Assembly (NCBI RefSeq): GCF_020360975.1
Contig: NW_025408668.1
Location: 6,696,001-6,760,000 of the forward strand
DNA length: 64,000 nucleotides
Direction: 5' to 3'
Source of the DNA: Hirsutella rhossiliensis
Lineage: Eukaryota; Ascomycota; Sordariomycetes; Hypocreales; Ophiocordycipitaceae
Positions 24,481 through 34,241 of the stretch are shown here, piece by piece; the stretch's first letter is position 1, and each line of letters starts with the position of its first letter. The position numbers and the translations under genes are program-made. The notes under the pieces were generated by a model. That model ran no database searches. It was not told where the DNA came from and was given only the letters and a program-made list of their open reading frames with translations.

Positions 24481-25889
24481 CCCATGCACGTCGGTCCAGC
24501 GTTTGCGCCAAAGCTCCAAGGCTGCTGCTGCTGCTGCTGCAAGGTACAGAATGGGGCGATGGAAGACCAGGGGGGGGAGAGGGGTGTGAAGATGCAGGTG
24601 CAGGGTACGGGCCGGGCTCTGCGTCACTGGAGCCGTGAGGCTCGTACCCTGTACTTTGTTCCTGGAAGCCAGCACAGACGCACACCCCTCAAACAGAGCA
24701 GAGCAAAGCAAAAGTCGAGGGCCAGAACGCCGACACCCCCCCCCTTCCTTCCATCCCTGGCACTGGCTCTCTTTCTTTCCCCCAAAAAAGAGGCGAGCCT
24801 GCCCGTTGGCCGGGCTCGTTCTTTCTCACGTCTTTCTTCGTACAAAAGCGCCCTGCTCCCACGCCTGGCCCCCCCCTTTGGTCGGCTCACTCTCCCTTGG
24901 CCTCCCATCTCCTCCATCCAGCAGCCTTTCTCTTTAATTGCCTCTTGTCCAGCCGCATCATTGTTCTGCTCTGCCTGTCGTCGCCTCATAGTCGCGCCTG
25001 GAGGAAGAATCGTCGTCCTCAACCCGCGACGACACCCTTTGCCGACCCACACAAGCCGCCTTGCCCAACACTTACAGGGCGCCACCCGTCCCGTCCCTCC
25101 AGCTGCCTACCTTATTAGCTGCCTAGCTTTGGCGGCCTCGTCTGAGCTATCCAACTCGGCGCCAGCACCAGGAACCTGTCCGTGCCCGCCTGACGTATCG
25201 CCGCCCTGCGCGACTCGCTTTGGAACCCCTGGCCCCAGACAGCTATTGGAACCCGTCCACCCCCCCTTTTCAGTGGCGTCAACACCTGCAGCCGCATCAC
25301 CTGAAGTCGGGCCAGCCACTGTTGCGCACCTCGTCTCGCCCATAGCCCAGGCCGCCTCTCCAGTCCCTGTCTGTCGTCCAACCGAGAAACCCTCCGCTTG
25401 CGCCGCCCTGCACCTGCGACAGCATCTCGCCTCGTGTTACACCTCGTCCCAACGCGCCGGTGCCGATACAATTCGCCTCGTCGACCACGTTCCGCTCTGC
25501 CTCAACTGCTCTCCCGAAACATAGCAATATTATTGGTCACCTTTCGCAACCCGTCGCCAATCCGGCTGGCCCTCCAGAATTCTCGCAAGCAAAGCCACCG
25601 TTTGCTCACCAATCCGCTTCCACTGCCCCGTCCAAGGCAAGCTTCTTTTTACCTCTTGTCGCACCACGACATCTCATCCGGTGAGTCACTGTCGCTTGAC
25701 CTCGATTCTTGCCCATTTGCCTCGCCATTCTTTGCCCGACTAGTCGCTGCCCCCTTGGCCCCTGGCTGTCGCTGGCCATGTATAAGAGCCCGGATTCCAC
25801 CACGACTTGCTCAAGCATCATGTCCGCTAACCTCGAACCCCGACTTACAGCATTGTCGCCTACCTTGCACACACATCAACACTTTGACA
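24481..25889 (+). promoter_or_regulatory. CT-rich leader/promoter region with TATA box and candidate 5' UTR intron
   Basis: From about 24700 the plus strand is strongly pyrimidine-rich, as in leaders of highly transcribed fungal genes. TATAAGAGCC occurs at 25781-25790, about 110 bases before the ATG at 25890. Separately, GTGAGT at 25681 and GCTAAC...TTACAG ending at 25850 make a well-formed 170-base intron. The TATA box lies inside that intron, so either two alternative transcripts exist or only one of these readings is right. A GCT repeat (about 24522-24540) is near the upstream edge. A 346-codon open frame across 24484-25524 has no recognisable domain. Confidence 0.45.
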
Positions 25890-25985
25890 ATGGTGACCCA
25901 ACAATCGAGCCTCTACAACATGGGCCGCGGAGCCTATGACACGACGGGCGTTCCCAAGCCGCCGCCGCGACCGCAACCGCGGTGA
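25890..25985 (+). CDS. Candidate small protein, 31 aa, unknown function
   Basis: A short frame begins with ATG in a good context (ACAATGG, A at -3, G at +4) and ends with TGA. The peptide has a Tyr/Gly/Arg-centred part (SLYNMGRGAYDTTG) and a C-terminal Pro/Arg tail (KPPPRPQPR). I do not recognise it. The Gly-Arg-Gly-aromatic core faintly recalls GRGG-type motifs in small fungal DUF3602 proteins, but this is weak. The case for it being real rests on context: a CT-rich leader, a TATA box and an intron-like segment directly upstream, all on the same strand in a region otherwise without genes. It could be a stand-alone peptide, the first exon of a larger gene, or an upstream ORF. Confidence 0.35.
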   Translation: MVTQQSSLYNMGRGAYDTTGVPKPPPRPQPR

Positions 25986-28900
25986 TGGGCACTGGCCGTT
26001 TGCCATGATGCGCAATCCCGCCTTCCACCACGTCCACCTCCTTGCGCGTCTTCTCTTCTGGCCTCGAGGGCCTGCGAGTGTACAACCTCTGTATAATGCA
26101 TCCGGATACGAAGCATTCTATTATCTCCTTTACATTCCTGTCGACTGAATACACTACGGCTCGGTGCCATCCCTTGCTTACCAGCAGCAAGGACTCGGGG
26201 AAACGGATCGGAAAAGAACATGATTTTGAAATTTTCTGCACACCCACGGCGCTCTCGCCCTGGGCTGTCTTGACGACAGAGTGCACGGCGTTGGAATATA
26301 GACGGGACATGTCAAGAAAGCTCGATTTTGGCCTTTCATTTAATTTTTTGTCGCCTTTCTGCCGAGACGGGCGTCTTTTCTCGTCACAACTCATCTTGTC
26401 GCGCCTTGAGACCTTACTCCTGGTGTGCTCGGAAATGCGCACCCCCGCGGAATGCAAATCCGGCCATTTGGCGCCGCCTCTGAGGTCGGGTACCAATGGG
26501 CCTCTTGTCGACAGGCAACCACAAATTCGGGTTTGACGAGGGGTGATGGGCATTCACCAAGGACATGTCTAAACTTTGGGCCAGGATCGCCAATGACTTG
26601 GGGGATGAAGTGGGCGTCTCAGATATGGACTTGACCGGGACTCGGTCTTTTATGCCCCACCCCTCTCCGACAACTGCGTGTTTTCTCTTGTCCCGTCTAC
26701 TCGAGGACTGGCAACGAGAATTTTGTCTGTATCACCATTATGTACAAGATTGCTGGCGAGAAGCCAGCCAAGAGAAGGTGGCCCTGGGACGAATGATACC
26801 CCAGTCGTTGTCTCCACTGTACGGCAAGAGGAGTCGTTTCTTTTGCTAGAGGACTGTACTACAGTAGAATATTAGGAACCGAGGCCCAGGCCGATTACAG
26901 GCACAAGTTTGATGAGGTTGGACGAGAGCGTAGTGACTGTACTGTAGCGACCAGAGCCTGGGGGAAACCAGATTGCTGGGAGTGGCTGCGGCTTGGCTCT
27001 CGAGCTCGTACTAGCGGCGAGGACGGAATGTAGTCGGTACAGGCACATACGTGGGCGCAAAGAGACAAAGGAGAAGGGCATTATTGTGGGAAATGTTTCA
27101 AGGGCATCATTTCCATTGCGTGCGGCGACGTTGTCACTTGTGATGGCGAGCGTGAGTGAGAAGAAATTTACACTCTTGGTTTCTTTTTCTCGTGGCCGCC
27201 AAAGCCGCGTCCTCTGTCGCCCCCTTGGGCGCCGGTGCCCTACGTTACTCGTGCCTTGGTTGCAGGTTTCAGGCCGGGCTTTGTCTGAGGTCCAGCGCTG
27301 TAGGTACATACAGTGGCTAGGCATCCATTTCTTGCTTTTGATGGCACCAGAGGCGACGAATATCGGGACGGGCAAAGAAAACCCGCACCCCCCCTTGTTT
27401 TCCCTGGATTTGTAGTATCTCATGGTGCTTGGACTTTCCCCCCCTTCTTTTGTTCTTTTAACAGTACTCTGGGGGCCATGATGGCACCCGGGACAAAGCT
27501 GGCTGTCTGGGCGTCGCGAGGCATTCGTTAGGTAGGACCGACGTGATTGAGCGTGTCCTGTCCACTTGTACTCTGCAGTAGCAGTTATACCTTGCTCGCC
27601 TACGAATACAGCAGCACGGTACCTGAGATACGTGCCGCTGTCAGCGATGGCTCTAGCAGGTTGTGCAGGTGCTAATGCAAGGTCCGCCTTACCCCCCCCC
27701 TTTTTATTTCTCACCTCCGCGAGATGGCCCAGAGAGCCGGGACACGGCATGGGAGAGAGAGAGATTTCCACGCCATACTAGCGGATGGACTTCACACAGC
27801 GGGAGAGAAAGGGAGGGGTGCGTATGTGTGTGGGGGAGCGAATGTGTGTGTGTGAGAGAGAGCAGGGGGAGGGGAAGTCTCAAGGCTTATTCCGCGATTG
27901 GGTGGGGGTGAGGGTTTTCCTTTTCCTTTTTCTTTTGTTATATCCGGCCTGGCCTGGTTTTTTTTTGGGGGGGGAAGGGGGGGGTGAGGTGGACGCGCCG
28001 GAGAGAGAGGGCTCAGCTTGTCCTGTTCTGTCATTATGACATGTCTGGTACCGCCCGTGCATGAAGACGATGGGACGAGCAGGCCGAGACAGGGCGAGAG
28101 TTGAAGAGTTTGGGGAGGGGAACCGGCTCGCTGGTGCTGCTGGTGGGATGATGTGTGTGTGTGCGACCGGGGGGGGGGAGGGGGTGCAGCCGGCAGTCAA
28201 GCACGGTTTGGAAAGGCGAGGGGCTTTGCTTTGGTCGCCGTCTTTGCCAAAGTCGCGCCGTGGAATTGCTTTTTTTGTTGTTGCGCGGAGCAGCAAGAGG
28301 GTGAGACGGGAAGGAAGAAGGTGATGGTGGTGATGGGCTTTGCTCGCCGACTGAAGGGAAGCCTTCGCTGTCGTCCCCGACTCTGCCGAGTGCTCTCTTG
28401 TCCCTTGCTTTCTTTCTTTAGCCTCCTCCACGGGCTTATCATCCTCCCGTCACCGGGGGGGCACCACGATCTTCATATGCCTGGTCTCCGCGGCCGGCGG
28501 CGCTTTGCACATACACACATACAAGCTCTCTCTTCCGGGCGGAGCGGAAGCATGACTGACCGCCGGGGCCAAACATCTCTCCTCTCTCGCCCCCTCCCTT
28601 GAACTGCGAGAAGCCACAGCGTGACAGGGACGGGCAAAAACGAATTCAAATCAAGGCAAAAAAGCCGCCGGGATCTGTACAGGTATCGTGTCCCAAGGCA
28701 GGCCGCTGCAGGACCCTGACAAGTTGGACGGGTGGGTCGTCCCAAGAACTCGGAAACCTGGGGGGCACAAGAGTGGGGAGGGCAACGCACCTTGTACTGC
28801 GGGGCGCGGCGAGTGGGGCCCCGGCATGGAGCCATTGCGGTCCGCATCGCATCCAATCATTTCTGTGCCAGTGCATCAATATTGCTGCTGCTGCTAAGAC

Positions 28901-29198
28901 GCACTCTTCGTTTATTACCGGCGCCGCCCATTACGTATGTTCGCCTTGTTGCGCGTCCGACTGGCATGCTCGACGCCTCTGGGCGCAGTACAAGAAGCCA
29001 AGCGACCGTTCGCTCCGTCCGTGGCTGCCCGGCAAGAACCACGCGCACGAAACCGCAGCCGACGTGCGCTTCCACGTCTTGCCCTGTCTGTTCCCAAGTG
29101 GCCTGCTCGAGCGACTGCTTGGCGTGTTTCCCCCCCCCCTGGTGTGTCTCTGCGCGTGAGTACTCCGTAAAGTGGTTGCATGACGCCGTGCCCACGCG
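25986..29198. other. Gene desert, distal part
   Basis: No supported gene. The first few hundred bases are comparatively AT-rich and could be the 3' UTR of the small frame at 25890. Further on there are GT/GA tracts (27830-27880) and long G runs (27967-27988, 28170-28184, 28455-28462) able to form G-quadruplexes. Long frames on the minus strand (26872-27771) and plus strand (26042-26536) lack family features. Confidence 0.55.
27960..27988 (+). repeat. T tract followed by G runs (G-quadruplex candidate)
   Basis: A run of about nine T is followed by eight or nine G, AA, and another run of eight G, with further G-rich sequence around it. This matches a G-quadruplex pattern by eye. Confidence 0.6.
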
Positions 29199-30452
29199 TC
29201 ACGACGGCTCGACGTCGACATTCTTGCACTCCGGGTACACGTCCCTAAACGCCCAGGTCAGTCACGCATCGATAGACGCACGCCTCGCCCGGCCAAGCCT
29301 GTCTCAGGGCCAAGGCAAGGCACAGACGGCTGTCTTGACTCACGTCCGTCTCTGCAGAGGCATCTGGCCCCTCACCCGGTCCGTCAGGCCCATGTCCATC
29401 TCGACGAAGCCAATCTCCCCCACCGCGCCCTCGTCGCCCTCGCCCGACGACGGCGACGCGCCGCGGAGCCGCACCCGCACCGTTCCCCACGGGTCCACCA
29501 CCATGCTCCGCCCGTAGCTGGCCCGCCGCTCGTTGTGCCGCCCGACCTGCGCCGCCGCCACCACCCAGCTCTGCGTCTCGATGGCCCGCGCCCGCAGCAG
29601 CGTCTCCCAGTGCGCCTCGCCCGTGCGCAGCGTGAAGGCGCTCGGGTACGTCAGGATCTGCGCCGGCCGGTCGCGCCACGGGCTGGTCGGCCCCGGCTGG
29701 GCGAGCGCGACGGCCGTCTCGGCGAAGCGCACGTCGAAGCAGATGAGGCTGCCGATGCGGCCCACGGGCGAGTCAAACGGCGCCGTGAGCCTCGTCCCGG
29801 GCCGGACGGTGCTGCTCTCCCGCAGAGACCCGTAGTCGAACACGTGGAGCTTGTCGTACGTCGCCGCCTCTTGTACCACGCCGTCGGCGTCCATGTAGAG
29901 CGCGCGGTTGACCACCATCCCGGTGGCTTCTTGGCCGCCGACGGCGTGGTGGATGCCGACGTGCACGGCGACCGAGTGCTGCTTGGCCGCGGCCCGCAAG
30001 CCGAGCACAAAGGCCGACGTCGACTGCGGCGCCGCCAGGTCCAGCGTCGCATGTGCGCTGGGCACGATGTAGTCGGACGCCTCTGGCAGGAAGAGGACCT
30101 GTGTGGTCGCGCGACGGTGAGTCGACGAGTGTGTCAAAGCAGGCAGCTGGAAACTGTCTCGAGGACGTTGCCAATGCGCAATGGCCGTCATCAGGGCATG
30201 CCCAACGACAGGATCTAGTGCATACCTTTGCGCCGCCGGCGGCCGCCTTGCCAACCAGTCTCACACACTGGTCCAGGTTGGCCTTGACACACGCCGTCGC
30301 GCAGATCTGGCCCACGGCCTGCGACCCGTCAGCGGCGTCGTTGTCCATGCCGCCGTCGTCGGCTGCGCGTCCTGTCCCAGGACCCAGCATCGTGGGAGCA
30401 TGGCCACGGACGGAGAGCCGATTCCTCGACGTACCGCTAAAGTCGTCGTCAT
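29199..30452 (-). CDS. Nit-type carbon-nitrogen hydrolase (deaminated glutathione amidase-like)
   Basis: Four exons (30452-30435, 30318-30226, 30098-29344, 29244-29199) give 303 aa. The first exon is only 18 bases (MTTTLA). Introns are 116, 127 and 99 bases. The nitrilase triad is in place: Glu43 in LFLPEASDY, Lys120 in YDKLHVFDYGS and Cys157 in SLICFDVRF. AVGQICATACVKANLDQC and ARAIETQSWVVAAAQVG are typical of the Nit1/Nit2 branch, whose yeast and mammalian members hydrolyse deaminated glutathione, a metabolite-repair reaction. The final exon supplies DVYPECKNVDVEPS, restoring the usual RRTDVYPE ending. Reading through would stop at once. The tiny first exon is the least certain part; a start within 29773-30606 without splicing would add unrelated residues. 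Confidence 0.9.
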
Positions 30453-31638
30453 GACGCGGGAGTGATGGGAGCAAAGCCGGTGTCACAGCAGAGCCCGGGT
30501 CTCGGCCAACGTGTTGGATGTGCGACGGTGGCCTCTGGCAGCGCTTCGTCTGTCCGTATGCCAATTGCAATTTAGTCATGGCGGGGGCCGGCAGCTTGCA
30601 GGCCACGATGTCGGCGAGCCCGGATAGGGACGCTTAGGTAGGCATTAGGTAATAACCATCAAAACCCTCGCCTGTCTCTTGTCTCTCTCCTCTCGCTTCC
30701 ACCGTCATCTTGGACTCGGCGCGCCGCAACTGAACATTTGCCCTCCTTGCCCGCCGCGAGAAAAGGACAAGCACCCGCCCAAGACACAATCACCGTGCGG
30801 CAACCATGTCGACGACCTGCACACCCACCCTCGACGGCACACCTGAACCGTGGCACGCAAAAGCAGTGCCGTCCTTTGGGGGCCGCAGAACCCATCCGCC
30901 GACATGTTGGACCGTGACTGGCCCGCACCAACCACTGCCGTCTCCGACCAAGACCAGGGAGGCATTCCACGACACGCCTCTCTCTCATCCCTCACGCATC
31001 ATTACTCCTCTTTCTATTCCGCCTTTGAATGCTAAAAATCCATCGCTCTCCCATTGTCCATTGCCACTAAAAATAATGAATAGGCCCTGCATCGGCCAAC
31101 CGCCGCCCCGAGCTTGTGCGCCACCATCACCATGTCGCTCCATGCCCGCGCCCTCAATGGAGGCCCCTGCTGGAGACAAACGCCCTGGCATTCGTTGCTT
31201 GAATGCGGAGCGCCAACGTTCAAGAACCCTGGATCGACTTTAGCACCCCAGAGCCCCCTCTTCCAGGCAAGCATCACATGGGCACCCTCCCAGGCAACAT
31301 CGCACGATGAGCACCGACACACCACACGCCACTTCTTCTTTCATAATTTCCTTTTTTTTGGCTTCCAGCCCTCCCGCTTTTTATTCTCTGTCAAACTTTG
31401 ATGTCGTCTGCTCCATTCCAGAACAGCGTCGAGCGCATCATGGCCACGCCTTCTGGCCCTGTCCACCGTGTGCTGCTCGACACGCAGCCTCGCCCCTATA
31501 AATGATCCCGAGCCTTCCTGCTGTCAACGCCGGGCTAACATGGAAAAGAAAAGAAAACCCCCAATACAAGGCGCTGGGTATCTGCCGCAAGCCCGGCCTG
31601 CTTCCGCCTTTTCCCTGGGCGAGCATCATCGTCGTCCA
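30453..31638. other. Intergenic, no gene seen
   Basis: Between the Nit-like start and the TAF4 stop, both on the minus strand. Short frames on both strands carry no family features. It contains the Nit-like promoter and the TAF4 3' flank. Confidence 0.6.
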
Positions 31639-33592
31639 TCACCTGGGGTGCGACGTGTCCAAGTGCACATAGGCTGCTGAGAGCGCCCTGGGCTCCCTGC
31701 CGTCCCTCTCCAGGACCGTGATCCAGTCTCGCAGCTGAATCGCCTTGCCCTTCTCCTTGTCCTCCCGCCACGTCCCTAGCCGATTGCGGCCCTCGGTCGT
31801 CAGCGCATGGTTTGCCGTGGCCGGAGAGCCTGCTGTTCCGTTTGGACCCTTGGGCCCAGGTGTCCCTCGCGTCGGCGTGCTGGTGCCGCTTCCGCCCCGG
31901 CCCACGTTCATCCAGTCGTACGTCCTGCCCGTCTTCTTCTTGCCAAAGAGGCCGCCCTTGCCACCCAGGCCCGCAAACATGCTGCTGGTCAGATTCTGGT
32001 TGGCATGACTGTTCGCCTCTGCCGCCTTGAGAGCCTGATTCTTCTTCATCTCCTTCTTTGTCAGTGCCTTTTCAGGCTCTGGCGCTACGGCTCCTGGCGT
32101 TCCCGGGGCGACGCTTCCCGATCGCGAAGACGTCGTCCCCGCGTCTGTGCCACCCTCTTTGCGCCGCTGCCGTTTCCGTAACCGGGCTTCCTCCCACTCC
32201 CGCTCTTGCCTGGCCCTATCCCTCATAGATATCGTCATGTTGGGCGCGATTTTGGGGAACTTCTTGGCCGGCGCTGCGGGAGCGTCTTCCAGTTCCGCTG
32301 CATCAGCCGAGCCTAGAGACTTTGTCAGCAACGAGTAACGAGTCGGGGATGGCAGTTTCCTTACGTTTGGGCGAACCCGTGCCGGCATCACCCACACTGC
32401 CCGTCTCCGCTGACGTCACAGCCGTATCCATGGCCTCCAGCGGCTCGACGTTCATCGGCGCCGCGGCAAGCGCCCATTCTTCGGGCACGTCGCCATGAGA
32501 TGTCTTTTGTCGGTTATTAGCCATAGTGTCGGCTTCCTCGACGAGCTCCCGCAGCCGATGCTTTGCGGCTATCGACATGAGGGCGAGCTGGTCAACGAGG
32601 AAAGAGTCGTGCGGGATGTAGGAACCGGTCGTTTGTACCATGATGGAATCAGGGCCGGGCTCCATCCGGACTGTGACCTTGGGCGTGGGGAACTGCTCGG
32701 GAGGTCGCATCTTGCCCATTGTCTGGCTATTGTTCTTCATGTCCAGGTTGAGACTGAGGTTGTGTTCCCGTGCAATTTTCTCTGCGCGTTTGTGGAGAAG
32801 TGCCACTAGAAGAAAAGGGTCATTAATCTCCTGCGTCCTCTGGGCAGCCAGGTGCATCGAGGATTCGGCCCAGGCTTGCTCGGCAGCCTTGGCAGCCAGC
32901 TGGTCCTGGTTTTGCGCAGTAGTCGACTCGGGCGGCTGATTAGCCGGTCCAGCGCCGTAGAACGAGGACTTGGGTCCTGCCGGGTGATGGGCGAATCCTG
33001 TTCTGGCGTCCGAGCCTGTGTCCAACGCATTTGAGTACAGCTCCGACATGTACTGCTCTTCTGCGCGCAGGTCGATTCCGGTCCCAGCTAAAGAATCTGT
33101 CACGTCGTACTCGTAGTCCTTAGTTGGCCTCTCTGCTGGTCGCTGCGGCGGGCCCATGAGATTGGCAGCTGGTGCCGGAGAAGCTGCCGAGGGAGCGATA
33201 GGCGCCATTGTCGCATTCGTGTATTGGGGGGCCGGCGCCGACGCTGTCTGTGGCGTAAGAATCGAGGGCGAAGAGACGGAGCGTATATCGGGCAGATTTA
33301 GGCCGGCTGGGACATGGCCATTGGTGTATGGCGCCGTCGCGAAGCCTGCCGATACCGGAGGCGTTGCCGAGAAGGTTGGCGATCCGGCGTTTGTGGGAGG
33401 AGTCCCCGCGGCAGCAGGACTCGCGGCGTATGGCGAAGCAGCATAGGGGGATCCGGGCTGCGAGACGGGACCGTCTGTTCTCACTCGCTTGTTGGGCGGA
33501 AGCGCGAAGCCGGGCTGGGCTGGGGCTGGCGATGGGCTATGCTGGGGCGGCGAGAAGGCCCGAGGCGTGGCCTGCGACTGAGGCTGGGCCAT
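31639..33592 (-). CDS. TFIID subunit TAF4
   Basis: Exons 33592-32365 and 32312-31639, with a 52-base intron (GTAAGG...TAG, phase 1), give 633 aa. The first ~240 residues are Pro/Ala/Ser-rich and disordered. From residue ~255 the conserved TAF4 C-terminal region starts: INDPFLLVALLHKRAEKIAREH, then MVQTTGSYIPHDSFLVDQLALMSIAAKHRLRELVEEA, which holds the histone-fold helices that pair with TAF12. After the junction come APNMTISMRDRARQEREWEEARLRKRQRR, TKKEMKKNQALKAAEAN, TYDWMN and the closing LRDWITVLERDGRE. The protein acts in the nucleus as part of TFIID at RNA polymerase II promoters. The ATG at 33592 was chosen; the same frame extends upstream through unrelated sequence. It is divergent from YSH1. 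Confidence 0.92.
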
Positions 33593-34241
33593 GGCTAAGA
33601 CTCGACCGCACACCCGTTGGCCGCGGCGACGGAGGATGCGCGCTGCTCGATGGCTCCAGCGGTTGGGGGGGGAGAGGGGGGACTGCGAATTCAGCAGGCA
33701 ACAGAGCCTGCCACAGCGACGGTCGCTCGTCGCATCCGACCCGCGGGGACGTGCCGAGTGTCCAGTATCGATATATGCGTCCCTAAAATATTGGCGAGGC
33801 CCTCTCTCAGGCGGGCACGATGCAGCAGGCGCGGGCGCGGGCGTGGAGAGTCGTCGTGAGCGGCGTCGGTGGTTTGCTCTCCAAAATGAGAAGAACGGAG
33901 CTACGTTGGAAGAACGGGGGTTGCGTAAATTTAAAGTCACGTGAGCTTGAGCCGCCTTCCTTGCGCAGCACCAACTGCTGCTTGCTCCCGATCTTTAGCC
34001 GCTCAATGGCTGAATAGCCTCCTTCTGCCTGCCTTCAGTTGCACTCCTCTACTCACCCGAACAATAGGTGAGCCGTGCTATTGAACCGGCGTCCACCACA
34101 CACTCGCGTGCAGCAGCGGATGGAATGCCGCCTGCTGCTCCATTGACTTGTCGCTTGCATGCGCGCACCGCGACTCGGCGACACTGACCTCGGACCAGTG
34201 AATACCCTCATGCTCGGTTCGGCATCGCCCAGCCTGTAACC
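33593..34241. promoter_or_regulatory. Divergent promoter, TAF4 / YSH1-like
   Basis: No gene. Separates two divergent general RNA polymerase II / mRNA-processing genes by 649 bases. A CACGTGA E-box lies at about 33939-33945. Co-regulation is possible but only inferred. Confidence 0.45.

Noticed and set aside
24484..25524. 346-codon plus-strand frame
   Set aside because: Pro/Ser/Ala/Cys-rich low-complexity translation of a CT-rich region; no motif; interpreted as leader.
26042..26536. 164-codon plus-strand frame next to the small candidate gene
   Set aside because: No motifs; overlapped by a longer minus-strand frame; more likely 3' UTR.
26872..27771. 299-codon minus-strand frame
   Set aside because: No recognisable motifs, and overlaps frames on the opposite strand and simple-sequence tracts.
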